DNA of 64,000 nucleotides from G963676795 sp963677215 (GTDB lineage Bacteria > Desulfobacterota > Desulfuromonadia > Desulfuromonadales > Geopsychrobacteraceae). The notes below the pieces were generated by a model. It saw nothing but the letters and a program-made list of their open reading frames with translations, ran no database searches and was not told the DNA's origin. The stretch is taken from the NCBI GenBank assembly GCA_963677215.1, contig OY781919.1, forward strand, positions 1,426,001 through 1,490,000. The letters are read 5' to 3'. Positions 1 through 8,494 of the stretch are shown here, piece after piece. The position numbers were made by a program, and so were the translations under genes. Numbering within the stretch: position 1 is the stretch's first letter; each line of letters opens with the position of its first letter.

Positions 1-34
1 GGAATGTGAAAATTATTTTCAGTTGGGAAGCGCT

Positions 35-62
35 CCGGACGGCCTTGACTCTGGCCGTCCGG
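35..62 (-). terminator. Inverted repeat downstream of the transsulfuration operon
   Basis: A perfect 10-bp inverted repeat (arms CCGGACGGCC and GGCCGTCCGG, 8-nt loop) lies 33 bp past the stop of the last minus-strand gene. There is no clean U-run after it on the minus strand, so it may be a terminator or an mRNA 3'-end stabilising hairpin. Confidence 0.5.
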
Positions 63-94
63 GGCGGGTGGTTGATGAGTGGCGGGGAGTCGAC

Positions 95-1240
95 CTAGCT
101 GAGCGCCTGTTGGAAATCCTCCCAGAGATCTTCGATATCTTCAATTCCCGTCGAAATACGTAACAGCCCTTCAGTGATCCCCAGCTTGAGTTTGAAGTCG
201 GCCGGCATGGCCGCGTGTGACATGCTCCAGCAATGGGTCAGGATGGTTTCAACCCCGCCCAGACTGGGAGCGATGATCGGCAGCCTGATCTGTTTCAGCA
301 GTGACGGAACCTGATTCTTGTCCTTCAATTCAAAAGAGAGAACCGCCCCGGCTCCGCTGGCCTGGGAAAAATGCAGTTCCTGCTGGGCGAAATCACTGAG
401 CCCCGGATAGAGAACCCGAGCTACAGACGAATGCTGCTGCAGGCGTTCAGCCAGGATTTGCGCCGACCGCTGGGCCGCATCGAGACGCAGTTTCAAGGTC
501 TTGAGGCCGCGCGAGAGCAGAAAGCAGTCGAAGGGGGCCAGCACTGCGCCGAAACCGTTATGGAAGCGCCTGAGCCTGACAGCCAGTTCATCATTGTCGG
601 TGACTACAACGCCTGCCAGCAGATCACTGTGGCCGCCGAGAAACTTGGTGGCACTGTGAATGACGACATCGATGCCCAGTTCGATGGGACGCTGCAGCAG
701 CGGAGTCATGAAGGTGTTGTCAAGCAGGGTCAGCAGACCGTGCTGTTTGGCCAGGTCGGCAATGCCGCGCAGATCGGAAATCAGAAAAGACGGGTTAGAC
801 GGTGTTTCAATGAAGACAGCACGGGTCTTTTCTGTCACTGCAGCCTCTATGTGGGCCAGATCGGTCATGTCGACGTAGCTGACCTCGATCCCCTGCTCGG
901 GGAGGAGCTGGCGCAGATAACGGTAGCTGCCGCCGTAAAGGTCGAGTGGGGCAATCAGGTGATCGCCGCAACGCAGTAGTGACAGGGCCGTGCCGGTCGC
1001 GGCCATGCCGGACGAACAGGCAAAACCGAAGCGCGCGCCTTCGAGCAGGGCGACGGCATCTTCAACCTGCTGGCGGCTCGGATTGCCACTGCGCGCATAG
1101 TCGAACTCTCCGGCTTCGCCTTGCTCATGATGGTAGGTCGAAGCCTGGTAGATCGGTACCGCGGAGGCGCCGGTATGAGGGTCGCGGTCCTGGCGCTGAT
1201 GGACCAGCTGGGTTGCGATTCGGTAGTTGTTCTGTGCCAT
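95..1240 (-). CDS. Cys/Met metabolism PLP-dependent enzyme (cystathionine gamma-synthase / beta-lyase family)
   Basis: 381-residue fold-type I PLP enzyme of the Cys/Met metabolism family, expected to act in the cytoplasm on cystathionine or an activated homoserine. The PLP lysine is K199 in SATKFLGGHSD, and the family stretches DYARSGNP and LYGGSYR (phosphate and substrate contacts) are present. It is the last gene of a cysK - PLP enzyme - PLP enzyme operon, 21 bp after the preceding gene. Sequence by eye does not separate cystathionine gamma-synthase from beta- or gamma-lyase, so the direction of transsulfuration is left open. Length is normal for the family and no defect is seen. Confidence 0.9.
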   Translation of the reverse strand: MAQNNYRIATQLVHQRQDRDPHTGASAVPIYQASTYHHEQGEAGEFDYARSGNPSRQQVEDAVALLEGARFGFACSSGMAATGTALSLLRCGDHLIAPLDLYGGSYRYLRQLLPEQGIEVSYVDMTDLAHIEAAVTEKTRAVFIETPSNPSFLISDLRGIADLAKQHGLLTLLDNTFMTPLLQRPIELGIDVVIHSATKFLGGHSDLLAGVVVTDNDELAVRLRRFHNGFGAVLAPFDCFLLSRGLKTLKLRLDAAQRSAQILAERLQQHSSVARVLYPGLSDFAQQELHFSQASGAGAVLSFELKDKNQVPSLLKQIRLPIIAPSLGGVETILTHCWSMSHAAMPADFKLKLGITEGLLRISTGIEDIEDLWEDFQQALS

Positions 1241-1261
1241 CTGCAGAGTGTCCTTTCTGGA

Positions 1262-2410
1262 TCAGCTTAGGGCCTGAGCAAGGTCGGCGATCAGATCTTC
1301 CGGGTCTTCGAGACCGACCGACAGCCGCAGCAGGGTTTCGTCAATACCGAGCCGGGAGCGTTCTTCGGCCGGGATGTCAGCATGGGTCTGGACCGCCGGC
1401 AGGGTCATCAGGGTTTCGACACCACCGAGGCTCTCGGCAAAACTGATCAGTTCGATCCGGCACAGGACCCGGTTGGCCAACTCCGCGCTGTTGACGCGGA
1501 AAGAGAGCATGCCGCCGAAATTGTCGTTCTGCCGTTTTGCCAGCGTGTGTCCCGGGTGCGTTTCCAGCCCCGGATAATAGACAGCCGTTACCCTGGGGTG
1601 ACTGACCAGCCAATGGGCAATGGCTGCCGCGCTCTGGCAATGACGCTGGACCCTCAGGCTCAATGTCTTCAGCGAGCGGATCAGCAACCAGCAGTCCTGT
1701 GGCGGCAGGATCCCACCGGTTGAATTCTGCAGAAAGTAGAGTTGTTCTCCCAGTTCCTCATCGCGGGTGATCAGGGCCCCGGCGCACAGATCGCTGTGGC
1801 CGCCGAGGTATTTGGTCGCCGAGTGAACGACCACGTCAGCACCAAACTCAAGAGGGCGCTGCAGAATCGGGGTTGAGAAGGTGTTGTCGACAATGAACAG
1901 CAGTTTGTGCCGTTTGCAGAGGTCTCCCAGCGCCCTGAGATCGGAGATCCCCAGTAGCGGATTTCCCGGGGTCTCGATCAGCAGCGCCTTTGTTTCCGGC
2001 CTGATCGCTTCTCCAACCTGGGACAGCGAAGTGCTGTCGACATAGCTTACGTTGATACTGAACCTGCTGAAAACCTGGTCGAGGACACGATATGTTCCGC
2101 CATAGAGATCCTGGGAGACAACCAGATGATCGCCACTGGAAAAATGGAGCAGCAGGGTGGTCAGGGCCGCCATCCCCGAAGCGAAGGCCAGTCCCCGTGC
2201 CCCGCCTTCCAGCTCCGCCAGGGCTTCTTCAAGCACCTGGCGGGTCGGGTTGCCGCTTCGGGTGTAATCGTAGCCGGTACTTTGGCCCGGTGCCGAGTGA
2301 GCGTAGGTCGCGCTCGGGTAGATCGGGAAGCTGATCGCACCGCTACTGTCACGGCCGGTGCCAATCTGTACCGCCTTGCTGGTTTGGCTCCAGTGCTGCT
2401 TAGCTGACAT
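1262..2410 (-). CDS. Cys/Met metabolism PLP-dependent enzyme (second transsulfuration paralogue)
   Basis: 382-residue paralogue of the next gene downstream, with PLP lysine K200 in SATKYLGGHSD and the motifs DYTRSGNP and DLYGGTYR. The start at 2410 is preferred because GGGAG sits 6 nt before that ATG; an in-frame ATG at 2449 lies just inside the end of cysK and has no such signal. With cysK upstream and a second family member downstream, the pair probably covers two sequential steps (synthase and lyase) linking cysteine and homocysteine. Which of the two does which step cannot be read from the sequence. Confidence 0.9.
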   Translation of the reverse strand: MSAKQHWSQTSKAVQIGTGRDSSGAISFPIYPSATYAHSAPGQSTGYDYTRSGNPTRQVLEEALAELEGGARGLAFASGMAALTTLLLHFSSGDHLVVSQDLYGGTYRVLDQVFSRFSINVSYVDSTSLSQVGEAIRPETKALLIETPGNPLLGISDLRALGDLCKRHKLLFIVDNTFSTPILQRPLEFGADVVVHSATKYLGGHSDLCAGALITRDEELGEQLYFLQNSTGGILPPQDCWLLIRSLKTLSLRVQRHCQSAAAIAHWLVSHPRVTAVYYPGLETHPGHTLAKRQNDNFGGMLSFRVNSAELANRVLCRIELISFAESLGGVETLMTLPAVQTHADIPAEERSRLGIDETLLRLSVGLEDPEDLIADLAQALS

Positions 2411-2451
2411 GCCTGACTCCCTTGTCACATCGGCTTGTCCCAAATACATGT

Positions 2452-3405
2452 TCAGACGATGCCTTCAAACAGAACGCTGGTCAGATAACGTTCGCCGGAA
2501 TCGGGGAGGATGGCGACGATATTTTTACCTGCATATTCAGGCTTTGCAGCCAGGCGTGCTGCTGCTGCTGCCGCCGCTCCGGAAGATATCCCTGACAAAA
2601 TCCCTTCTTCCCTGGCGAGTCGCCGGGCAAAGTCGATGGCCTCGTCATTGCCAACCTGTTCAACCTGATCGACGACAGACAGATCGAGTGTCTCCGGAAT
2701 GAATCCGGCCCCGATCCCCTGGATCTTGTGTGGTCCCGGCTGCAGGTTCTGTCCTGCCAGGTGCTGACTGATGACCGGCGAATCGGTTGGTTCAACGGCA
2801 ACGGAATGCAGGACTTTCCCTTTGTCGAGTTCAAAAAACTGGGAAATGCCGCTGATTGTTCCGCCGGTTCCGACGCCGGAGACCAGGACATCGACGTTTC
2901 CGCCGGTTGCCTCCCAGATCTCTGGTCCGGTCGTGCTGCGATGGATCGCCGGATTGGCCGGGTTCTTGAACTGGTGAAGCAGGATATAGCGCTCCGGATC
3001 GCTGGCGGCCAACTCTTCGGCAGCGGCGATGGCGCCACCCATCCCTTTGGCTCCTGGAGTCAGGATCAGGTTGGCACCGAAGGCCTTGAGCACCTTGCGT
3101 CGTTCAATACTCATGGTTTCCGGCATGGTCAAGGTGACCGTAATGCCGCGGGCCGCAGCAACGAAGGCCAGTGCGATCCCGGTATTGCCGCTGGTCGGTT
3201 CAACGATTTCAGTCCCCTTTTTGAGTAGCCCTTTTTTCTCAGCATCCCAGATCAGCGCCGCACCAAGCCGGCACTTGACGCTGTAAGCCGGGTTGCGACC
3301 TTCAACTTTGACATAGACATTGGCCCCTTGCGGAACGATCCGGTTCAGTTTGATCAGGGGGGTGTTGCCGATGCTTAACGAATTGTCTGTATAGATCTGG
3401 CTCAT
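2452..3405 (-). CDS. cysK: Cysteine synthase A (O-acetylserine sulfhydrylase)
   Basis: 317-residue fold-type II PLP enzyme that makes cysteine from O-acetylserine and sulfide. PLP lysine K44 lies in NPAYSVKCR, with Cys after the lysine as in E. coli CysK rather than the SVKDR of CysM-type enzymes; the asparagine loop PTSGNTG and the phosphate-binding GTGGT loop are present. The ATG at 3405 has AAGGAG 9 nt upstream; an in-frame GTG at 3426 overlaps that ribosome site and is rejected. It is the first gene of the three-gene sulfur operon, and a dyad-symmetric site sits about 75 bp upstream of its start. Confidence 0.93.
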   Translation of the reverse strand: MSQIYTDNSLSIGNTPLIKLNRIVPQGANVYVKVEGRNPAYSVKCRLGAALIWDAEKKGLLKKGTEIVEPTSGNTGIALAFVAAARGITVTLTMPETMSIERRKVLKAFGANLILTPGAKGMGGAIAAAEELAASDPERYILLHQFKNPANPAIHRSTTGPEIWEATGGNVDVLVSGVGTGGTISGISQFFELDKGKVLHSVAVEPTDSPVISQHLAGQNLQPGPHKIQGIGAGFIPETLDLSVVDQVEQVGNDEAIDFARRLAREEGILSGISSGAAAAAAARLAAKPEYAGKNIVAILPDSGERYLTSVLFEGIV

Positions 3406-3464
3406 TTTGAAATGCTCCTTTTTCACTTACTTGCTCTTTAGTCTGTTACTAAATCTTCCGATGT

Positions 3465-3517
3465 TTTTTGTACTTATAAACCCTATTGTTTTGGTAGGGT
3501 AATATTTACTACAAAAA
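3465..3517 (-). promoter_or_regulatory. Nested dyad operator upstream of cysK
   Basis: Perfect 6-bp arms ACCCTA (3480-3485) and TAGGGT (3495-3500) with a 9-nt spacer, enclosed by a second inverted pair TTTTTGTA (3465-3472) and TACAAAAA (3510-3517) on almost the same centre. On the minus strand a TTATAAG box lies just past the inner dyad, so the site would overlap a cysK core promoter. This is the arrangement expected for a repressor such as an Rrf2-family cysteine regulator; the regulator itself is not identified. Confidence 0.5.
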
Positions 3518-3633
3518 CAGTCAACAAGAAAAATATTAAAAAATAAAATCCACACTAGAATATGTTGTAAATGGGAGGATCGAGGGTGCAGGGTAACCAC
3601 AATGGGAGGGCAGATGGCTTTCAGAATAGCTGT

Positions 3634-3849
3634 TCAGGGGTGAGTCAGTTCTATGGCGTTGACGCGGCAAGCGTCCAGGCAGGCGCCGCAGCCGTTGCAG
3701 TGGTTTTGGTCAACAACGGCGATCTTCCTGCCCCAACCGTCAGGCTGTTCCGTTTTCAGGCTCAGGGCGGCGTTTGGGCAGGTTGGCAGACAGGCTCCGC
3801 AACCACTGCATCTGTCACCAATTGTTGAGCGTTTTCTGTTTTGTGCCAT
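3634..3849 (-). CDS. Ferredoxin with two [4Fe-4S] cluster motifs
   Basis: 71-residue bacterial-type ferredoxin with two cluster motifs: CSGCGACLPTCP near the N-terminus and CNGCGACLDACR near the C-terminus. The second motif ends in CR, not CP. It probably transfers electrons in the cytoplasm for an unknown partner. The ATG at 3849 is chosen; an in-frame GTG at 3858 is also possible, and neither has a clear ribosome site. It starts about 20 bp after the stop of the metallo-hydrolase gene on the same strand, so the two are probably co-transcribed. Confidence 0.85.
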   Translation of the reverse strand: MAQNRKRSTIGDRCSGCGACLPTCPNAALSLKTEQPDGWGRKIAVVDQNHCNGCGACLDACRVNAIELTHP

Positions 3850-3870
3850 ATCGATCACTGGTGGGGCTTG

Positions 3871-4818
3871 TCAGGCGGCGATGGCCTGATCGAACTTGCT
3901 GGCTATTTCCGGAAAAAGACCGATTGCCGTTGTTGCTTCATAGAGTCGGTCCGGATCATCCAGGAAGTCTCGCAGGAAAATGATCTCCGAAGCCTTGGAG
4001 TAGCTGGCAAAAGGATAATCACGGTTGATTCCGAACATCTTTGAGACGATCTCGCGGGGGCTGGCAGCTTTAGGGAACCCTTTCAGGTATGCCGCCCGGT
4101 CGAGCAATTTTCTCAGGTAGAAGAGCAGGCTGTCATCGACGCTGTCGATCGATTCCCGGTGGCCGGGCAGGATGGTTTTATCGCGCAACTTGACCAGGTT
4201 GGCCAGGCTTGCACAATAGGCATGATAATTGTTGAATCGTTTGTTGTTCTTCAGGTCAATATCGAGCAGCGGGGTCTGGAATATCTGGCGCAGCATCACG
4301 TCGCCGGTCACGGCCCAGTTCTCACCACAGATGGCCAGGTCTCCCTGCGAGTGGCCGGGGCAGGGAAGAATCTCGATCTTAAGGCGGTCTGGCAGATCCG
4401 TCTCAGCAATTTTATAATTCTCAGGAAAAACGGGATAAACATTACCCGGCGCTGAGAAGCAGTCCATGAAGCTCTTGACAAAGCCGAGGTCAAAGCCGGC
4501 TGTGAGCATCAGGTCGAAAAGTCCCTCGAGATGTTGCTTGTGATGACGCATGCGGATATCATCATAGGCCGGAACATAGATTGTCGCATCGGTATGCTGC
4601 TCCAGCCAGCGGGCCTGGCCGTAGTGGTCAACATGGCAATGGGTGATCAGGACATGTTTGAGCCTGCTCAGGTCGAGGTTGGTCTGCAGGTAGCTTCTGG
4701 TTTCCTCTGTCGGCGGACCTGTATCAAAAAGAACAAGTTCTCCATCGATTTCGGTGGTATAGCAGTGAACCGGGCCAATCTGGTAAGGCGTATCTATCGT
4801 GTGCTGTTTTGGGATCAT
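3871..4818 (-). CDS. Metallo-beta-lactamase-fold hydrolase
   Basis: 315-residue MBL-fold protein. The dinuclear metal-site signature is H60-C-H62-V-D64-H65 in THCHVDHYG, followed by the usual downstream elements PCPGHSQGD and the late metal histidine in LPGHRES. The C-terminal 80 or so residues look like the helical/winged extension seen in glyoxalase-II-like and thioesterase-like members. Substrate unknown. It lies upstream of the small ferredoxin on the same strand, which hints at, but does not prove, a redox role. A flavodiiron function is not supported, as there is no flavodoxin domain. Confidence 0.85.
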   Translation of the reverse strand: MIPKQHTIDTPYQIGPVHCYTTEIDGELVLFDTGPPTEETRSYLQTNLDLSRLKHVLITHCHVDHYGQARWLEQHTDATIYVPAYDDIRMRHHKQHLEGLFDLMLTAGFDLGFVKSFMDCFSAPGNVYPVFPENYKIAETDLPDRLKIEILPCPGHSQGDLAICGENWAVTGDVMLRQIFQTPLLDIDLKNNKRFNNYHAYCASLANLVKLRDKTILPGHRESIDSVDDSLLFYLRKLLDRAAYLKGFPKAASPREIVSKMFGINRDYPFASYSKASEIIFLRDFLDDPDRLYEATTAIGLFPEIASKFDQAIAA

Positions 4819-4855
4819 GTGAATCAGTCTAGCTGAGGCTGTGAATTATTGGAAG

Positions 4856-4889
4856 CGGCGAAGCCCCCTTGAATGAGCAGGCTTCGCCG
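4856..4889 (-). terminator. Stem-loop after the FadL-type gene
   Basis: Ten-base-pair inverted repeat CGGCGAAGCC / GGCTTCGCCG with a 14-nt loop, placed 6 bp beyond the end of the outer-membrane protein gene and before the hydrolase gene. The U-tract on the minus strand is weak. Confidence 0.5.
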
Positions 4890-4894
4890 TGGGC

Positions 4895-6223
4895 TCAGAA
4901 TTTGTAACTGAACTGAACGCTTGCGATATCGACGGAATTTTCATAACTGCCAGAGATATTACCCATGGTTGTGCTTGTCATGTCAAGCTTGGCATCTTTG
5001 ACGAAAATGTGAACATAGGCAGCGTCAAGGGTGATTCGCTTGCTGACCTGATAACCTGCGCCAAGGGATAGCCAGATGCGATCTTCGCCGGGGATGCGTG
5101 GCGTGCGGTACCTGTCGGATACCGGCGATTCATCATAGGCCAGGCCGGTGCGCAGGGTCAGCGCCTCACTTGGTTGGTAGGTTGCGCCGATGGAATAACG
5201 CCAGGTGTCGTTCCAGTGTTCTGGGGTTGTCGATTCAGTGCGTCCTCCGATTACTCCGTCTTCAAAGACAATGGTCATTTCATCGAAACTGCTCCATTGG
5301 GTCCAGCTGATATCGGCCATGATGGCCCATTGCGTGTTGATGCGGTGGAACAGGCTCAGAGAGGCAGAGGCTGGGAGGGTGATATCGCTGCTGATGCTCT
5401 CCGCGCTGAATGCAGCCGCATAGGCTGTCATGGTCACTGGCAGATCTGAGCTGACATCTCCTTTGAGAGTATGATCATATTCGGAACGGTAGGAGATACC
5501 AATGCGGGTTTCAGGGGTGAGCTGGTAGATCAGTCCCAGGTTGAAGCCGAAGGCCCAATCATCACCTGTATTTTCTACCAGCACGTCATAGTCAGTGTCG
5601 CTCAGGTTGGCGAGATCGGCTGGATTATGCGTTATGTTATAGGTGACCAGCCCGCCATCCACCATGCTAGACAGGGTCGCTTCGATATACTGGGCGCTTA
5701 TGCCCGCGCCAATACTCAGTTTTTCCGTGGCTTGATAAGCAATGGCCGGATTGATGTTTATGGTTTTGACCTCGGATTTCACCGCATGATAACGGCCGAC
5801 CCAGGTTTCATCATATTCGGTGGTCAGGCCAAATGGTGCAGTGATGCCCAGGCCGACGGCCAGTTTGTCGTTGATTTTGTTGCTGTAATAGACGTTCGGT
5901 ACAAACCCGGCGCTGCCGGCGTCACCGCCTTCATCGCTGCCGAGGGAGGCGCCAAGGATATTGGTTGCACTGTCGAGGTTAAACCTGGCCGACGGTACAA
6001 TCATGTGCACGCTGCCGATCACCTGCTGCCCTTCAAGAAGGCTCAGGCCGGCCGGGTTGTAGAAGATCGTCGAGGCGTCCTCGGCGCTGGCAGCGGCTCC
6101 GGCGAAGGCGTTGCCGAGCCCGGTGACCGACTGTTCGATCAGGGCAAAGCCTGATGCGTAGAGCGGGCTGCTGACAGCCAGCAAGAGGATGGATAAAAGG
6201 GTAATTCTGATTTTCCCGGTCAT
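4895..6223 (-). CDS. FadL/OmpP1/TodX-family outer-membrane transporter
   Basis: 442-residue outer-membrane beta-barrel protein of the long-chain fatty acid / hydrocarbon porin family. It starts with a signal peptide (positively charged MTGKIR, hydrophobic core, cleavage near YASG) followed by the family hatch sequence GFALIEQSVTGLGNAFAG and the FYNPAGLS motif. It ends in an amphipathic strand with C-terminal phenylalanine (FSYKF), typical for barrel insertion. The start at 6223 has AAAGGAG 5 nt upstream; the longer in-frame reading to 6295 adds residues that do not look like a signal peptide. Likely ligands are hydrophobic compounds; none can be specified. Confidence 0.9.
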   Translation of the reverse strand: MTGKIRITLLSILLLAVSSPLYASGFALIEQSVTGLGNAFAGAAASAEDASTIFYNPAGLSLLEGQQVIGSVHMIVPSARFNLDSATNILGASLGSDEGGDAGSAGFVPNVYYSNKINDKLAVGLGITAPFGLTTEYDETWVGRYHAVKSEVKTININPAIAYQATEKLSIGAGISAQYIEATLSSMVDGGLVTYNITHNPADLANLSDTDYDVLVENTGDDWAFGFNLGLIYQLTPETRIGISYRSEYDHTLKGDVSSDLPVTMTAYAAAFSAESISSDITLPASASLSLFHRINTQWAIMADISWTQWSSFDEMTIVFEDGVIGGRTESTTPEHWNDTWRYSIGATYQPSEALTLRTGLAYDESPVSDRYRTPRIPGEDRIWLSLGAGYQVSKRITLDAAYVHIFVKDAKLDMTSTTMGNISGSYENSVDIASVQFSYKF

Positions 6224-6465
6224 GGCAACTCCTTTGTCGTATCGACAGGGTGGCAGTGAGCAGTCATTGAATGTTACAAAATTATGCAGCATCATAAGGG
6301 AAAGTTACGTTTGCTACAACAGAACAGTATCCGGGCCTGGCTACAGCCCCGCGCGTCAGTTCCTCTGTCGACCTTGCTTGACAGCTATCAGGTGCTATGC
6401 TAACGAAGATCTTTTGCCTGCTTGTGCAGTTTCTGATCCATACTTTTTGACAAGGAGATCGTCAG

Positions 6466-7755
6466 ATGAATCGACAGCAATCGGAGGCCGCGTTCAACGC
6501 CGCCAGACAGGTTATTCCGGGAGGCGTCAACAGCCCTGTCCGTGCTTTCAAATCTGTGGGCGGATCGCCTTTGTTCATAGAACGTGCGGCAGGCAGCAAG
6601 ATCTACGATGTGGACGGCAATGAATACATCGATTACGTCGGCTCATGGGGCCCGATGATCCTTGGCCACTGTCATCCCAAGGTGGTTGAGGCGATCCAGA
6701 AAACAGCGGCCAGTGGTGCCTCCTTCGGGGCACCGACCCCACGTGAGACGCAGCTTGCCGAGCTGGTCTGCGAGGCCTATCCGAATATAGAAAAGGTCCG
6801 TATGGTCTCTTCCGGAACCGAAGCGACCATGAGTGCGATTCGTCTGGCCCGTGGTTACACCGGGCGTGACAAGATTCTCAAGTTCGATGGCTGTTATCAT
6901 GGTCATGCCGATTCCCTGCTGGTCAAGGCGGGCAGTGGTGCCGCAACCTATGGTGTGCCGACTTCACCTGGCGTACCGGAAGATTTTGCCAAATATACTC
7001 TGACCGCGGCTTATAACGATCTCGAAGGGGTCAAGCGGATTATGACCGCCAATCAGGGGGAAGTGGCCTGTATTATTCTTGAACCGATTGCCGGCAATAT
7101 GGGGCTGGTTCCGCCAGAGCCTGGTTTTCTGGAAGGGCTGCGCGAACTCTGCACTCAGGAGGGAGCGCTGCTGATCATCGATGAAGTCATGACCGGTTTC
7201 CGGGTTGCCTTCGGTGGTGCCCAGGAGCGCTATGGTGTGCGCGGCGATCTGGTGACCCTCGGCAAGATTGTCGGTGGCGGTCTGCCGGTCGGGGCTTTCG
7301 GCGGCAAGCAGGAGATCATGAATTGCCTCTCGCCGGAAGGTGGTGTCTACCAGGCCGGGACCCTGTCGGGGAATCCGTTGGCGATGAGTGCAGGGATTGC
7401 GACCCTTGAGCTGCTCAAGCAAGAAGGTTTCTACGCGCAGCTTGAAGAAAAGACGGCTTACCTGGAAAAAGGGTTGCTGCAGGTTGCCGCAGGCAGCGCT
7501 GTGGATACCTGCTGGCAGCGTGTCGGCGGGATGTTCTGTACCTATTTCCAGAAAGGACCGGTGCGTAATTTTGCCGAAGCTCAGGCCAGTAATTCTGTGC
7601 AGTTCGGCAGATTCTTCCGGGCCATGCTTGAGAATGGTGTCAATCTGGCACCAGCTCAGTTTGAAGCCGGCTTCATGAGTATTGCCCATTCGCAGGATGA
7701 TCTGGACCGGACGATCGAGGCTGCGGATAAAGCGTTCAAGTCGTTGAAGGCATAA
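6466..7755 (+). CDS. hemL: Glutamate-1-semialdehyde 2,1-aminomutase
   Basis: 429-residue class-III PLP aminotransferase that converts glutamate-1-semialdehyde to 5-aminolevulinate, the committed tetrapyrrole precursor in the C5 pathway. The PLP lysine is K267 in TLGKIVGGGLPVG; the motifs PGGVNSPVRAF, SGTEATMSA, YHGHAD and DEVMTGFR are all present. AAGGAG lies just upstream of the ATG. Heme demand is high in an organism with this many cytochromes. It is transcribed toward the F0 genes with a 100-bp gap, so linkage to them is uncertain. Confidence 0.97.
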   Translation: MNRQQSEAAFNAARQVIPGGVNSPVRAFKSVGGSPLFIERAAGSKIYDVDGNEYIDYVGSWGPMILGHCHPKVVEAIQKTAASGASFGAPTPRETQLAELVCEAYPNIEKVRMVSSGTEATMSAIRLARGYTGRDKILKFDGCYHGHADSLLVKAGSGAATYGVPTSPGVPEDFAKYTLTAAYNDLEGVKRIMTANQGEVACIILEPIAGNMGLVPPEPGFLEGLRELCTQEGALLIIDEVMTGFRVAFGGAQERYGVRGDLVTLGKIVGGGLPVGAFGGKQEIMNCLSPEGGVYQAGTLSGNPLAMSAGIATLELLKQEGFYAQLEEKTAYLEKGLLQVAAGSAVDTCWQRVGGMFCTYFQKGPVRNFAEAQASNSVQFGRFFRAMLENGVNLAPAQFEAGFMSIAHSQDDLDRTIEAADKAFKSLKA

Positions 7756-7789
7756 AATACCATGAAGCGCAAAATGGTTGACAAAGCGA

Positions 7790-7818
7790 TTGACTTGCGG
7801 GAATTTGCATGGTAGTAA
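7790..7818 (+). promoter_or_regulatory. Possible sigma-70-type promoter for the F0 cluster
   Basis: TTGACT and TAGTAA separated by 17 bp, about 40 bp upstream of atpZ. The -10 element matches the consensus poorly, so this is tentative. Confidence 0.3.
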
Positions 7819-7855
7819 ATGCGGGTTCAAATACCGGAATAAGTGATGTTTCCCG

Positions 7856-8101
7856 ATGAAGGAAGATAGACGCGAACTGTTTAAAACCCTCGGTTTTATG
7901 TCGAGTGCCGGGATTTCTCTCGTTGCGGCCATACTGATAGGGCTGGCAATGGGCTACTATATCGACAAATGGCTCGATACGCGTCCGATTTTCACTCTGA
8001 TCATGATGGTCATGGGGGTTATTTCGGGATTCCGCAATGTCTATCTGTTGACCAGGCGTGAACTTAAGCGCCAGCAACAGGAAGAAGAAAATCAGCAATG
8101 A
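7856..8101 (+). CDS. atpZ: AtpZ/AtpI-type ATP synthase accessory membrane protein
   Basis: 81-residue protein with two predicted membrane helices (about residues 15-36 and 43-64) and a charged C-terminal tail, matching the small gene-1 family that precedes F0 subunits. Family members have been linked to divalent-cation transport or to F0 assembly. The stop overlaps the start of the next gene (ATGA), indicating translational coupling. The ribosome site is weak. Context with the I chain and subunits a and c supports the call. Confidence 0.8.
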   Translation: MKEDRRELFKTLGFMSSAGISLVAAILIGLAMGYYIDKWLDTRPIFTLIMMVMGVISGFRNVYLLTRRELKRQQQEEENQQ

Positions 8102-8463
8102 ACGTCAATGACGACCGACTTCTGGCCGAGATGGCCTTGAGGAACTGGTTGATCCTGCTTGTTCTCGTCGCCCTGAGCCTGTTCTGGAAATCAACATCGG
8201 TAACCCTTGGGGTATTGGCGGGTGGTCTGCTGGTCATCTTCAATTACCGCAGTATGGGCAAATCGTTGACCAAGCTGCTCGGCAACCCGCAGGCCGCCTC
8301 GCAAAAAGGCTTCAAGTTCAATTACCTGTTTCGTCTGGCCTTTATCGCCTGCGTTTTATTTCTGCTTATTACTCGTGCGAAGGTGCACCCGTTGGCTCTG
8401 GTGGTCGGCCTTTCTGTGGTCGTCCTGAATATATTTATTACGACAGTCAAGAGACTCTACTGA
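8098..8463 (+). CDS. atpI: ATP synthase I-chain protein
   Basis: 121-residue protein with four hydrophobic segments, of the ATP synthase I family, which helps assemble the c-ring. It overlaps atpZ by 4 nt and is followed 31 bp later by subunit a. No catalytic motif is expected. Small, divergent F0 accessory proteins are recognised mainly by position, and the position here is exactly as in other Desulfuromonadia. Confidence 0.8.
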   Translation: MNVNDDRLLAEMALRNWLILLVLVALSLFWKSTSVTLGVLAGGLLVIFNYRSMGKSLTKLLGNPQAASQKGFKFNYLFRLAFIACVLFLLITRAKVHPLALVVGLSVVVLNIFITTVKRLY

Positions 8464-8494
8464 CTTAAGAATAAGAAAGATATAGGAGAGGTTC

